A DNA stretch of 64,000 nucleotides, from assembly GCF_014109805.1 (NCBI RefSeq), contig NZ_CP059400.1:1396001-1460000 (forward strand). Direction: 5' to 3'. The DNA comes from Legionella sp. PC1000. Lineage in GTDB: Bacteria; Pseudomonadota; Gammaproteobacteria; Legionellales; Legionellaceae. A model generated the notes under the pieces. It was not told where the DNA came from. It searched no databases and was given only the letters and a program-made list of their open reading frames with translations. Below, piece by piece: positions 27,092 to 36,674 of this stretch (position 1 is the stretch's first letter; every line of letters begins with the position of its first letter). The position numbers were made by a program, and so were the translations under genes.

Positions 27092-27203
27092 CCAGTTACT
27101 ATCTACCAGTCAGGGTGTTAGTATATTTTATTTTTGGTACTCTCGCTGCAAATTTAATCAATTGGATTAGACTCGATTATTTTGAGAACATAGAACATAA
27201 TCG

Positions 27204-27242
27204 AAAACCCCTTATTAGAATGAACTAATTTGGGGCTTTTTC
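27204..27242. terminator. Bidirectional terminator
   Basis: AAAACCCC...ATTAG and CTAAT...GGGGCTTTTT form a hairpin with T tracts on both strands. It lies 6 bases after the stop of the Rieske gene (minus strand) and is the likely end of that transcript. Confidence 0.7.
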
Positions 27243-27247
27243 ATCAT

Positions 27248-27601
27248 TTAGACAACATCAACACTAATCTTATCGTTATCAATACGTACAGGATATATCT
27301 TCAGATTTTTAGGTTTGCTAAGCTTGCCAAGTACCGTTCCAACAGCAGGTGGCCAGGGTGACCAGCATTCAGGTTGGCCTGTCTCAAGATTAAAGGCGCT
27401 TTTGTGAAAAGGACAAACGATAGTGTTTTCATCCGTAATGACACCTTTAGTCAAAGGTAATTTGAAATGGGGGCATTGTGAGGCAATTGCATGTACAGTG
27501 TCATTATGCCAGATCAATAAAATTTTATGACCATCAATGGTTTCGCAGTGACGTCCCTGTTGTTGCAGTTGATTTAGTGAAATTGTTTGTTTCCAAGACA
27601 T
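27248..27601 (-). CDS. Rieske [2Fe-2S] ferredoxin-like protein
   Basis: 117-aa single-domain Rieske protein, similar in size to NirD and dioxygenase ferredoxins. Cluster ligands are Cys43-x-His45 (SQCPHFKLPLTKG) and Cys63-xx-His66 (IVCPFHKSAF). There is no signal peptide, so it is cytoplasmic. It would shuttle electrons to an oxygenase or reductase. No partner enzyme is adjacent; it is a single-gene unit. Confidence 0.88.
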   Translation of the reverse strand: MSWKQTISLNQLQQQGRHCETIDGHKILLIWHNDTVHAIASQCPHFKLPLTKGVITDENTIVCPFHKSAFNLETGQPECWSPWPPAVGTVLGKLSKPKNLKIYPVRIDNDKISVDVV

Positions 27602-27939
27602 GGTAATTATAATCCCTCGTAGTTTTTTAAAATTTTTCTAGTAAAATGAAAAACACATTGAAAATTAGCATCGGCTATAAGATAGTTTTTAATTGAAACT
27701 AATACAAGATGTAATTGTCTCTAATCAATCTGTTCCATTATTCAAATTAGTTACATTAATTTAGAGGGTAAAAATAAATAATCACGACTTTTTCCTTAGG
27801 GAACCCGGCCTGACAGTCAACTGATATTCATCGAGCAGGATGCAGACCATCGGCATTAAGCTGAATGAATAATCATTTGATAGATTAAAGATTGTCACCT
27901 CGCAAAGTTTACGCCTAGATCAATTGCTGGAGAAACAAA
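27602..27939. other. Noncoding gap before CaCA exchanger
   Basis: About 340 bases. I looked for a manganese (yybP-ykoY) riboswitch because an ion exchanger follows, but saw no recognisable core. A GC-rich patch around 27800-27850 could be structured. A GGAG ribosome-binding site sits at 27929-27932. Confidence 0.35.
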
Positions 27940-28887
27940 TTGAATATTTTGCTAGTTATAGGGCTTTTTATAATAGGGCTTGTATTGGTGATTTATTTTG
28001 CTGAGAAATTGGTAAAGGGAGCCGTGGGGACTTCTGTCAGTTTTGGAATGTCTACCTTTTTCATCAGTGTTGTTTTTATTGGTTTCGATCCAGAAAATCT
28101 GGCCGTTGGTGCAGCTGGGGCTTTTAATGAAATGTCTGGTATTGCTTTAGGTTCCATCATCGGCGCCACCATGGTAGCGATTGCATTAGCCTTTGGCATC
28201 ACTGCATTAATTGTACCGATGACATTTAAGCAAACCCCAAAACGTATTCTTATTTTACCTAATCTAGCTATTGTTCTATTGGGGTTATTAGCATTGGATG
28301 GTGAACTTTCGAGAATTGACGGGTTGATCCTATTCGTCAGTTTCATTCTCTCTGTAGCCGTTCTCTTATGGTTCAATAAAAAAGGGTATGACATCAAACC
28401 ATCCCATGAACTTTCTGAAACTATAAACTCAGTCAAAAAAGAAGAACGGTGGAAATCTTTAGGATTACTTCTCTTCTCCCTTGCAGTTATTATTGTGGGT
28501 AGTGAGCTCATCGTTATGGCATCCAAAACCATGATTAGTTACTTTGGACTTTCCGGCACCTTTTTCGGAATGATTATTCTTGCATTTTTGGTGAGTATTG
28601 AGGAAATCGCTCGAGAATTGCCTGCAGCACTTAAAGGAAGAGTGGAAATTAGTTTTGGTAACGTGGTTGGTTCAATTTTTGCGTTTTTTTTATTTAATGC
28701 AGGCATTATTTCCATGATAAAACCGATTAAGGTCGATCAGCACACATTAATTTTCTATCTGCCTTTCTGTTTGTTCACCATGATCGTAATTTCTCTTTTC
28801 ATGTTAACACAGCAGATATCACGATGGATGGGAGGAGTCTTGGTTTTTTTGTATCTAATCTTCGCTGCAGGGGGATATTTTTTATAA
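27940..28887 (+). CDS. CaCA-family sodium/calcium exchanger-like protein
   Basis: 315-aa inner-membrane protein with about ten hydrophobic segments and two alpha-repeats, as in YrbG-type exchangers. The start is TTG at 27940 with GGAG seven bases upstream. The first alpha-repeat reads GFDPENLAVGAAGAF and GIALGSIIGATMVA (usual form: GTS-PE-...GNxxGSN). The second reads VSIEEIARELPAALKG and GNVVGSIFAFFLFN. Acidic residues needed for ion binding are kept but both Asn of the GSN motifs are replaced, so ion specificity may differ. A role in calcium or other cation balance is inferred. Confidence 0.8.
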   Translation: MNILLVIGLFIIGLVLVIYFAEKLVKGAVGTSVSFGMSTFFISVVFIGFDPENLAVGAAGAFNEMSGIALGSIIGATMVAIALAFGITALIVPMTFKQTPKRILILPNLAIVLLGLLALDGELSRIDGLILFVSFILSVAVLLWFNKKGYDIKPSHELSETINSVKKEERWKSLGLLLFSLAVIIVGSELIVMASKTMISYFGLSGTFFGMIILAFLVSIEEIARELPAALKGRVEISFGNVVGSIFAFFLFNAGIISMIKPIKVDQHTLIFYLPFCLFTMIVISLFMLTQQISRWMGGVLVFLYLIFAAGGYFL

Positions 28888-28985
28888 GAATTTCAATAAT
28901 CGCGCGGTCGTTTTTTATAATGGAAATTTATATATTTTCTCAAATTTATCGGTATTTGTTTCCTGGGTATTTTCACGGAAAGTAT

Positions 28986-30191
28986 TTAATGCCAGCCTAA
29001 CCCGGCAACTAACGCGCAAAAAAGGACAACAATCCAGGCTGGAACACGCCAAAATTGCAGCAGGATGAAAGCGGTCATTGCTAACAAATAATCATTCAAG
29101 GAAAAAATCGCACTTGTCCAAACAGGTTGATAAAAGGCCGTTAATAACAAACCTACCACTGAGGCATTGATTCCAAGTATGGCTTTTTGCATTGATGGAT
29201 GTCGACGCAAGTTTTCCCATAAAGGCAATGCTCCGACTATGAGTAAAAATGAAGGCAAAAAAATAGCAACTAAGGCAATGAGTGCGCCAAGCCATCCATT
29301 TGGGGTATTTGTTGATATGGCACCAAGGAAGGCTGCGAAAGTAAAAAGAGGACCAGGTAATGCTTGGGCTGCACCGTAGCCCGCAAGAAAAAGAGAATTA
29401 TTAACCCATCCATTTGGAACAACCTTGGCTTGTAAGAGAGGTAAAACCACATGTCCCCCACCAAAGACCAAAGAACCAGCACGATAAAAGGCATCAAACA
29501 GTTGTAAGGGATAGTTTGTGATATAAAAAGACAAAAGCGGTAATAAGGTGAGTAAGATAAAGAAAGTAAGTAATACGATAATCCCTATACGTCTACTGAG
29601 TTTAATAGTTAATTCACTGGTGGGAAGCGATTTTTCAGATGATAGAAAAAAGAAACCAAATAGCCCCCCAATGATTATCATCAATATTTGCCCACTAGCA
29701 TAAGGGATAATACTTGAACCTATACAAGCCAATGCCGCAAGGCTTACTCTTATTTTATCCGGACATAAAGAAACGCTCATTCCCCAAAGTGCTTGAGCAA
29801 CTACAGCTACAGCAACTACCTTTAATCCATGTATCCATGGTGGATTATCATGAATGCCCATCTTGATAAGAGTTAGACCAAATATCACCATCAGCAAAGC
29901 AGAAGGTAAAGTAAATCCAAGCCAGGCAGCGACAGCACCACGAACACCTCCTTTGGACAGGCCTAGTGCGATACCAACCTGGCTACTCGCGGGTCCTGGT
30001 AGAAATTGGCATAGCGCAACCAAATCCGCATAAGCATGGTCACTCAGCCATTTTAATCGACCTACAAACTCATCACGGAAATAACCAAGATGTGCTATAG
30101 GACCACCAAAACTGATACATCCCAATTTAAGAAAAATCAGGAAAATTTTTGCTATTGTTACTGGTTCTTTTTTATGCTCTTGGTCAATCAA
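28986..30191 (-). CDS. chrA: Chromate transporter, two-domain ChrA
   Basis: About 401 aa with two homologous CHR halves. Half 1 has FGGPIAHLGYFRDEFV and LPGPASSQVG. Half 2 has FGGGHVVLPLLQ and LPGPLFTFAAFLGA. Around ten to twelve membrane segments are present. A TTG start at 30191 is preferred: it has GGAGAG five bases upstream and gives MIDQEHKKEPVTIAKIFLIF. A longer frame reaches a TTG at 30260 but lacks a ribosome-binding site. The family exports chromate by proton antiport, though many genomic copies have unknown anion substrates. Confidence 0.88.
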   Translation of the reverse strand: MIDQEHKKEPVTIAKIFLIFLKLGCISFGGPIAHLGYFRDEFVGRLKWLSDHAYADLVALCQFLPGPASSQVGIALGLSKGGVRGAVAAWLGFTLPSALLMVIFGLTLIKMGIHDNPPWIHGLKVVAVAVVAQALWGMSVSLCPDKIRVSLAALACIGSSIIPYASGQILMIIIGGLFGFFFLSSEKSLPTSELTIKLSRRIGIIVLLTFFILLTLLPLLSFYITNYPLQLFDAFYRAGSLVFGGGHVVLPLLQAKVVPNGWVNNSLFLAGYGAAQALPGPLFTFAAFLGAISTNTPNGWLGALIALVAIFLPSFLLIVGALPLWENLRRHPSMQKAILGINASVVGLLLTAFYQPVWTSAIFSLNDYLLAMTAFILLQFWRVPAWIVVLFCALVAGLGWH

Positions 30192-30319
30192 TAGCTCTCT
30201 CCATACCCAGATAATATGGATCCTTTTTTGGGAATCACAGAAATCATTGTGGTTTGGCAACTATTCTTATCTGCTTTGAGGATAGATACAATTGCCATAT
30301 GAATTGGCTTGTTGGGAAC

Positions 30320-30919
30320 TTATCTCCATTTTAGAATTAGAGGGGGCTTGTGAGTAGTGGGTAATGTATGTCCTGATGGCCAACCCAGAATAATTGGAGC
30401 TACGGCAGTCATTTTTTTAGGTATCTCCAACTCTTTTTTCCATTCTGGTAAATTTAATGCTGGAACTGCAAACCCAACAACACAGGAAGAAAGGCCGTAA
30501 GTAAGCGCAGCAAGCATTAAATTTTCAGCCGCTAACCAGCAGTCAGCACTGACAAATTGTCCTTTAAAAGTACTATATATAACAATTAAAGTATGTGCAT
30601 TATAAAATACATTGAATTCTTTTTGTTGCACTACTTGCAAAACATGCTCTTCTTGTAAGTCTATATTTTTCTTTTTCTCCTTTATTGTTAACAGCTTGGC
30701 ACTTTCTGAAATACGATCTAATAAAGACTTATTCTGAATTACTACAAATCCTCTGGATTCTTCATGAAGCGCTGAAGGAGCATGTATTGCCGCATCCAGG
30801 AGCTGATGAATAATCTCTGAGTCGACTTTTTGAGGTAAAAAATTACGGACAGCTCTTCGATTATATATTGCATCTATTACATCAATTTTGTAACGATTGA
30901 CTGATTCTGCATTTTCCAT
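30320..30919 (-). CDS. Nitroreductase-family flavoprotein
   Basis: 199-aa FMN-dependent oxidoreductase. The N-terminal signature AIYNRRAVRNFLPQKVDSE is the FMN phosphate-binding arginine motif, followed by LLDAAIHAPSALHEESRGF. The C-terminal part has AENLMLAALTYGLSSCVVG and ILGWPSGHTLP. It would reduce nitro or quinone compounds using NAD(P)H. A good AAGGA lies upstream. Separate from the hydrogenase operon but on the same strand. Confidence 0.9.
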   Translation of the reverse strand: MENAESVNRYKIDVIDAIYNRRAVRNFLPQKVDSEIIHQLLDAAIHAPSALHEESRGFVVIQNKSLLDRISESAKLLTIKEKKKNIDLQEEHVLQVVQQKEFNVFYNAHTLIVIYSTFKGQFVSADCWLAAENLMLAALTYGLSSCVVGFAVPALNLPEWKKELEIPKKMTAVAPIILGWPSGHTLPTTHKPPLILKWR

Positions 30920-31078
30920 GGCCTGCTTTTCCTTTTTCAGTGTTTCACCTAGGTTATTATAGCAAAATTTAGAAGCTATATGATTGATATACCAAGCTTA
31001 AATCGTTATGTCGAGTTCATTTCATTATCGCACCACCTATCAGGACATCTGCCATTTTGAATGGCAGTCTCAGCTACT

Positions 31079-31561
31079 TCATTGCTGTGTCGAATTGCTC
31101 CAATTGATTAATTCTTTTTTTAATTGCCCAGCAAGTTGTTCAACTGCACTTTGGACGCATGGAGAAAGAGTAGAGTCTAAAACAATAGCATCTATTTCAA
31201 TTCCATATAAAATAATATTGTTGGGCAAGGTATTGAGGGCACTGGCTAACTGAAGCGCTTGCCAAACGCCTATGCCGTGAGTTGAGAATTGATTCGCTGG
31301 CTCCAAAATATCATCCTTATTAAACCGATGTATCGTTCCTATTACATTATTTGATTTTATTGCGTCAATGAGAAAGACCGTGTGAGCATTATTTATTAAT
31401 TCAAGCAGACGAATTCCTGGACGATCGTGACTTTCTATCATCACATATGGGGCGACCTTGGAAGGTAAGACGATTTGCTGCTTTAAGATTTCTATTACTT
31501 TCCACCCAGCCTGATCATCCCCAAAAGGGGAGCCAATACCTAAAACTTTTATCAGATTCAC
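31079..31561 (-). CDS. [NiFe]-hydrogenase maturation protease
   Basis: 160-aa peptidase M52 family. Typical nickel-sensing residues are present: GIGSPFGDDQAGW (first Asp) and VFLIDAIKSN (second Asp), with a His in FSTHGIGVW. After nickel insertion it should remove the C-terminal peptide following the DPCxxCxxH motif of the large subunit encoded just upstream, here a nine-residue tail. Overlaps that gene by four bases and is last in the operon. Confidence 0.92.
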   Translation of the reverse strand: MNLIKVLGIGSPFGDDQAGWKVIEILKQQIVLPSKVAPYVMIESHDRPGIRLLELINNAHTVFLIDAIKSNNVIGTIHRFNKDDILEPANQFSTHGIGVWQALQLASALNTLPNNIILYGIEIDAIVLDSTLSPCVQSAVEQLAGQLKKELINWSNSTQQ

Positions 31562-32853
31562 TCTCGGCTCACTTTAATTTTTAAAAAATGTGTGGAACAA
31601 GAAATGCAGGGATCATAATTTCGTATAATCATTTCGCTGTAAGAGCGTAACGAATTTTCATCTTTATCCAAACCTAATTGATCTAAGGAAATAGCGAGAT
31701 CTTCCTCAATGCGCGCTTGGTTTTGGCTGGTAGGCGGGACAATGCGGGCTGTTTTAACATGGCCTTTTTTATCAAATTGATAATGCTGCCATAAAATACC
31801 TCGTGGTGCTTCCGTACACCCAATGCCTATCCCGGAACGCGGTTTGATTTCCTGAGGGGAAGAGTCTTGGGGCATTTCATACCGTTCCAAAATACGAATG
31901 GATTCTAAAACACAGTAATAAATTTCAACAGCCCTGGCAATGATACTTTGGTACATATTATGAGAAGGGAAATTAATTTTTAAATTTTGTAACAATAGAT
32001 GTATGGGTATTGGCAAGTGACCAAAACAATTATTGACTCGTGCTAGTGGTCCCACTAAATAAGGTTTATTTTGCAATAAACAATGTAAGGCATTGGAGTA
32101 GGGAACTTGGCTTTCTTTGAAGTAGGCATCGAACTCATCAATGCTAATATTTAATCCATGATTTGATACCAAACTGCCTTCGTTAAAAGGGTATTCAGTA
32201 GGATGATACAATGAAACATAAGTAAAATCGTGCGAATTATTTGGCAAGGTAAGCTTAGCAAGCCAGCAAATTAATGCTTCACAGTCTTCAATTCTTGCTT
32301 TTGCATTTTCTAATAGTAAATTTATTTCCGAAAAGGAGGGTGCCTTATAAAATCCACCCACGCAAGCCCCAACAGGATGAACAGAGCGACCACCCAATAG
32401 TTTAATTAAATCATTACCAAATGCTTGAAGACGCATACCTCGGCGTACTTCTTCTGGATGGACTTTTGCCATTTCGGGCGCTGATTTGAAACCTAAAAAA
32501 TCGGGCAGTGCTAAAAAATGAATATGCATGCTATGGCTTTCTAACCACTCGCCGCAATAAAACAAACGACGCATGGTGCGCACCCAAGAGGTTGGTTGAA
32601 TACCAAAACAATTTTCTATTGCTTGGGTAGCACTCATTTGGTAGGCAACAGGGCAAATACCACAAATGCGTGCCACAAAATCCAGCACATCAGTATAACT
32701 TCTTCCTTCAAGAAATTTTTCAAACAACCTGGGTGGTTCATAAATTTTCAATTTTAATGTTTTAATTTTATTGTTATGAATTTGCAGTTCTAGTGCTCCC
32801 TCACCTTCTACTCGCGCTATGATGGGAACATTAATTGAGATATTTTTACTCAT
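31558..32853 (-). CDS. Group 3b-like [NiFe]-hydrogenase large subunit
   Basis: 431-aa catalytic subunit holding the Ni-Fe(CN)2CO centre. Both cysteine pairs are intact: RICGICPVAYQ (62-72) and DPCISCSTH (414-422). The nine residues after His422 (FLKIKVSRE) are the expected cleavable tail. The partner set (Fe-S beta, flavin gamma, small delta subunit) fits the soluble NAD(P)-linked group 3b, also called sulfhydrogenase. It oxidises or evolves hydrogen in the cytoplasm. It overlaps the small-subunit gene by eight bases. Confidence 0.93.
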   Translation of the reverse strand: MSKNISINVPIIARVEGEGALELQIHNNKIKTLKLKIYEPPRLFEKFLEGRSYTDVLDFVARICGICPVAYQMSATQAIENCFGIQPTSWVRTMRRLFYCGEWLESHSMHIHFLALPDFLGFKSAPEMAKVHPEEVRRGMRLQAFGNDLIKLLGGRSVHPVGACVGGFYKAPSFSEINLLLENAKARIEDCEALICWLAKLTLPNNSHDFTYVSLYHPTEYPFNEGSLVSNHGLNISIDEFDAYFKESQVPYSNALHCLLQNKPYLVGPLARVNNCFGHLPIPIHLLLQNLKINFPSHNMYQSIIARAVEIYYCVLESIRILERYEMPQDSSPQEIKPRSGIGIGCTEAPRGILWQHYQFDKKGHVKTARIVPPTSQNQARIEEDLAISLDQLGLDKDENSLRSYSEMIIRNYDPCISCSTHFLKIKVSRE

Positions 32854-33631
32854 TGGTGATTTTAATTCCCTTAAAATAGTTTCCTGCTGTATTAAATGCA
32901 GGAGCTTGATTATTAATATGGAAAAATTTTTGGGAAACGGCTTTTTTACTCATTCCAAGATGTTCAAACCAATTACCCAGAGAGAGGGGGTTGGCGTTGT
33001 CTTTTGGTCCATAACAGGCATAACATCCTCGTCCAATTGATGGACAAAGAGAGCCGCAACCTGCTTGGGTTACTGGTCCCATACAAGGTTGTTTTTGGGT
33101 CACCAGCACACATACATTTCCTTTACGTTTGCACTCCATGCACTCAGAGTCTCGCTTGATACGTGGGGATGCATTGGATAATAAAAAACGAATGGCCTCT
33201 AATACTTGTTTTCCATTAACCGGACAGCCCCATAATTCCCAATCTACTTTGACATGATGGGAAATGGCAGTTGAAGTGCTTAGGTGGCTAATATAATCTG
33301 GCGATGGGTAAATATTGCTCACCCATTCTTTGGAGTTATTCACTTGGCGTAGGGCCTGAATACCCCCTGCAGTAGCACATGCGCCAATGGTAATAAGGTA
33401 TTTGCTGTTTTCTCGGATTTTTTTGATTCGCACTTCTTCTTCTGGCGTTGAAATACTGCCTTCTACAAAGGCTATGTCTATTGTGGCATCAAGATCTACT
33501 GCTCCTGCTTCAGCAAAATGCTCGATATCAACCAGCTCTGATAAAGTAAGCAATGCCTCTCCAGCATTTAAAAATGCCAGTTGACATCCATCACATGATG
33601 TAAATTTATGCACTGCCACACGTGGTTTCAT
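32846..33631 (-). CDS. [NiFe]-hydrogenase small subunit
   Basis: 261 aa. It holds the proximal [4Fe-4S] motif TSCDGCQL (Cys13, Cys16), GACATAGG, and cysteine clusters CMECKRKGNVC and CGSLCPSIGRGCYACYGP for further Fe-S centres. It has no Tat signal peptide, so it is a cytoplasmic group 3 enzyme. It passes electrons from the Ni-Fe site to the flavin subunit. Confidence 0.93.
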   Translation of the reverse strand: MKPRVAVHKFTSCDGCQLAFLNAGEALLTLSELVDIEHFAEAGAVDLDATIDIAFVEGSISTPEEEVRIKKIRENSKYLITIGACATAGGIQALRQVNNSKEWVSNIYPSPDYISHLSTSTAISHHVKVDWELWGCPVNGKQVLEAIRFLLSNASPRIKRDSECMECKRKGNVCVLVTQKQPCMGPVTQAGCGSLCPSIGRGCYACYGPKDNANPLSLGNWFEHLGMSKKAVSQKFFHINNQAPAFNTAGNYFKGIKITNE

Positions 33632-33636
33632 AGTCG

Positions 33637-34479
33637 TTAAAATCCTGGTACCTTAAATAATTCCTTAATTTCTGAATAAGCAAAAATAGGACCATCTTTG
33701 CATATAAAAAATCCACCATATTGACAATGACCACACTGTCCAATCCCGCATTCCATATTTCGTTCCATACTCAAATAGATGTTATCTTCAGAAATCTCTT
33801 TCTTCTTAAGCAGATTGATCGCCGTGTGCATCATGATTTCGGGTCCACACATCATTACTACAGTATTTTCTGGAGTTAGATTGATTTTATCAATCATATC
33901 CGTTACATAACCAACGCTCCATGGCCATTTGGGGCCTGCTTGATCTGCCGCAATATGAATTTTAGTATCCGGTGCTTTTTCCCATACCGCATATTTTTTT
34001 CTAAAAATAAAATCATCACTGTGTTTCACACCTTGTAAGATACTTAAATTACCGTATTGTTTTCTTCTTGCTAAGATATAATCAATAATTGACACGGAAG
34101 GCGCGCATCCAAGCCCTCCTGTGATCACAATAATATCCCTATTTTGTGTTTGCTGAAGAGGCCAACCGCGGCCATAAGGACCACGAACCCCGATTCTATC
34201 TCCTTCTTGCAATTTCTGTAATGCTCGGGTCACTCGACCTACAGCCCGGATGGTGTGAGTCAAAATATGTTTTTTTTCGGGATCAGATACAATGGAAATA
34301 GCGACTTCGCCAACCCCATAAAGGTAGAGCATATTAAATTGGCCTGGATAAAAATTAAATGTGTCATGAAGTGATGCATCAAGAAAACGTAAATGCAGGG
34401 TAAAAATGCTAGGTGACTCCTGGATACGTTCTATAATTTCAGCTTCAAGGGGTACATAAGGATCATTGGGTTGAATCAC
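33637..34479 (-). CDS. Hydrogenase gamma subunit, FAD/NAD(P)-binding reductase
   Basis: 280 aa, the ferredoxin-NADP-reductase type. The FAD-binding barrel has [20 protein letters not shown], the NAD(P) domain has [17 protein letters not shown], and the C-terminal [2Fe-2S] site is [15 protein letters not shown] with a later Cys in FFICKDGP. It connects hydrogen oxidation to NAD(P)+. Overlaps the beta gene by 17 bases. Confidence 0.92.
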   Translation of the reverse strand: MIQPNDPYVPLEAEIIERIQESPSIFTLHLRFLDASLHDTFNFYPGQFNMLYLYGVGEVAISIVSDPEKKHILTHTIRAVGRVTRALQKLQEGDRIGVRGPYGRGWPLQQTQNRDIIVITGGLGCAPSVSIIDYILARRKQYGNLSILQGVKHSDDFIFRKKYAVWEKAPDTKIHIAADQAGPKWPWSVGYVTDMIDKINLTPENTVVMMCGPEIMMHTAINLLKKKEISEDNIYLSMERNMECGIGQCGHCQYGGFFICKDGPIFAYSEIKELFKVPGF

Positions 34480-35602
34480 TTTGTTTACTCCTTACATTGG
34501 ATTCACCTGAAATCGCTGCTAATTCTTCAGTAATGTCAATTCCGACTGGACACCAGGTCATACAACGGCCGCAGCCCACGCAGCCACTTGTATCAAACTG
34601 ATCAAACCAGCTGCCTACTTTATGAGTTAGCCATTGCCTGTATTGTTTTCGAGTATCCTCACGGATTATTTTTCCATTCAAATTACTATGGCCTGTTGTA
34701 AAACAAGAATCCCACTCCCGTTGATGCTCACTTTGGGTACCGTCTAAGCTCGGTTTTTCTACTTCAGTATGGCAAAAACAAGTAGGACATACCAAAGTGC
34801 AATTCCCGCAAGAGAGGCATCTTTCTGCTACCTCATCCCAGCGGGGGTGATTTAAATTGGAAAACAATAAATCACGTAATTCACGTTTGTTATTTAATGG
34901 GATTCTTTTGGTTTGCATTGCACCGGCTTGCGCAACATTTTTTATTGACTCATTGCATTGGGCAGGTTTAGCTTCGATTAAATCCAAATTGCTAATAATT
35001 TTTTCACCACGCTCACTACCTGAGATGACTACAAATCCATCAACAATTTCAGTCATAAGAATATCGAAAGGGTTCCTCACTTCAGGCCCGGTTCCTGCTG
35101 AAACGCAGAAACAATTTTCAGAGGAGTACGTACAATGTACGGCAACGATAAATAATTGCTCACGGCGTTTTTTATAGCGTGGATCAGGATGTGCACTCTC
35201 AATAAATACTTTATCCTGAATATTCATTGCTACTAAATCGCAAGATCGTGCGCCAATGAGTGCAACGGGTATTTCCTCTGCTTGATGTGGTTTAAACGTT
35301 AATTTTCCCTCTGTGTTACGCTCTACTTTCCATACTGTTTCCTGGGGTTTAAATAATACGGGCTTTATCGCTTGAGGCCCATTAGCAAAAGCAAAAGCTT
35401 TGTCTTCTGGAATTTTTTCTAAAGTGTAACTACCTGGAGTTTGAATATCGCGCATACCCCAGGGCAACTGATCTGCATGTTTGAGTACATCATAAACAAT
35501 AGCGCCATCTCGCATTTGAGGGCCAACACAGGAAAAACCAGCATCTTGTAATACTTGAAAGAGGTTTTGCAATTGCGTGTAAGGTAAAAAATACGATGTC
35601 AT
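34463..35602 (-). CDS. Hydrogenase beta subunit, 4Fe-4S protein
   Basis: 379 aa. The start at 35602 has AAAGGA close upstream and gives [15 protein letters not shown]; an in-frame ATG at 35653 lies inside hypE and is unlikely. Two ferredoxin-like clusters are at the C-terminal third: [16 protein letters not shown] and [16 protein letters not shown]. It matches the HydB/sulfhydrogenase beta family and carries electrons between the small and gamma subunits. Confidence 0.9.
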   Translation of the reverse strand: MTSYFLPYTQLQNLFQVLQDAGFSCVGPQMRDGAIVYDVLKHADQLPWGMRDIQTPGSYTLEKIPEDKAFAFANGPQAIKPVLFKPQETVWKVERNTEGKLTFKPHQAEEIPVALIGARSCDLVAMNIQDKVFIESAHPDPRYKKRREQLFIVAVHCTYSSENCFCVSAGTGPEVRNPFDILMTEIVDGFVVISGSERGEKIISNLDLIEAKPAQCNESIKNVAQAGAMQTKRIPLNNKRELRDLLFSNLNHPRWDEVAERCLSCGNCTLVCPTCFCHTEVEKPSLDGTQSEHQREWDSCFTTGHSNLNGKIIREDTRKQYRQWLTHKVGSWFDQFDTSGCVGCGRCMTWCPVGIDITEELAAISGESNVRSKQSDSTQ

Positions 35603-35612
35603 AAAAATTCCT

Positions 35613-36674
35613 TTAACAAATTCGTGGCAATTGCTCTCCTGCCAGCCAATCAATAATTCTCATCCCGCCTAATTTTGTTTTTAGTTGAACAAAATGACGC
35701 TCATCTTCAATGACTTCACCAATATCTTCCGCATAGAGTCCTAAGGGATGTGAACGCATTGCTGCCAATAGTTTGTTTGCATTATTGGATGGACAAATAG
35801 CAATTAGCTTTCCTTCATTAGCAACATACAAAGGATCCAGACCTAGTAATTCACAGGCACTAGCGACTTCAGTACGAATTGGAATTTTGTTTTCATCAAT
35901 CCTGAATCCAACATTTGATTGTAATGCCAATTCATTTAACGTTGTGGCAAGTCCTCCGCGGGTAGGATCACGTAAACAATGGATATTGGGTACAGCATGG
36001 GTCATGCAACGCACCAAATCATGCAACGATGCTGTATCAGATTGTATTTTTGTTTGAAATTGCAAATTATTACGATGTGCCATAACCGTAATGCCATGAT
36101 CACCAATATAGCCACTGACAATGACACGATCCCCCGGTTTTGCTTGGTTACCTGAAATATGAATTCCTTCAGGGATTACCCCAATTCCAGTGGTAGTAAT
36201 AAAAATACCATCTCCTTTTCCGCGCTCAACTACTTTAGTATCGCCAGTAATAATTGCGATATCTGCATGCCTTGCCGCATGAGCCATGGACGCTACAATT
36301 TTTTGTAAATCAGCAAGTGGAAATCCTTCTTCTATTATGAAGCTGGTCGATAAGTATAATGGCTTTGCACCAGACATTGCGATATCATTGATTGTCCCGT
36401 GAACAGACAAAGATCCAATATCACCTCCGGGAAAAAATAAAGGCGAAATAACATAAGAATCTGTGGTCATGACCATTTGGCCAGGTGATACTGAAAAACA
36501 GGCTTGATCATTTTTTTGAGCTAACCATTCATTATCAAAAGAGGCTAAAAATAATTGATCGATTAATTGAGCCATAATTCGACCACCGCTGCCATGAGTT
36601 AAATTAATTATTCCTTCTTTAAAATTAAGTCTGGGTGTTTTAATTTTTTTGGTTATTGTGGCTTCAGTCATCAT
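35613..36674 (-). CDS. hypE: HypE, cyanide-ligand synthesis
   Basis: About 353 aa with the start at 36674 overlapping the hypD stop (ATGA); a longer frame to 36710 overlaps hypD coding sequence and is unlikely. It belongs to the PurM/ThiL ATPase family: INLTHGSGGRIMAQLI, MTTDSYVISPLFFPGGDIG. It ends PRIC, the C-terminal cysteine that accepts the carbamoyl group from HypF and is dehydrated to thiocyanate. Confidence 0.95.
   Translation of the reverse strand: MMTEATITKKIKTPRLNFKEGIINLTHGSGGRIMAQLIDQLFLASFDNEWLAQKNDQACFSVSPGQMVMTTDSYVISPLFFPGGDIGSLSVHGTINDIAMSGAKPLYLSTSFIIEEGFPLADLQKIVASMAHAARHADIAIITGDTKVVERGKGDGIFITTTGIGVIPEGIHISGNQAKPGDRVIVSGYIGDHGITVMAHRNNLQFQTKIQSDTASLHDLVRCMTHAVPNIHCLRDPTRGGLATTLNELALQSNVGFRIDENKIPIRTEVASACELLGLDPLYVANEGKLIAICPSNNANKLLAAMRSHPLGLYAEDIGEVIEDERHFVQLKTKLGGMRIIDWLAGEQLPRIC

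Noticed and set aside
27602..27939. Manganese riboswitch (yybP-ykoY type) upstream of the ion exchanger
   Set aside because: No recognisable conserved core was found.
27993..28532. 179-codon minus-strand open frame
   Set aside because: Antisense shadow of the CaCA exchanger with no recognisable domain.
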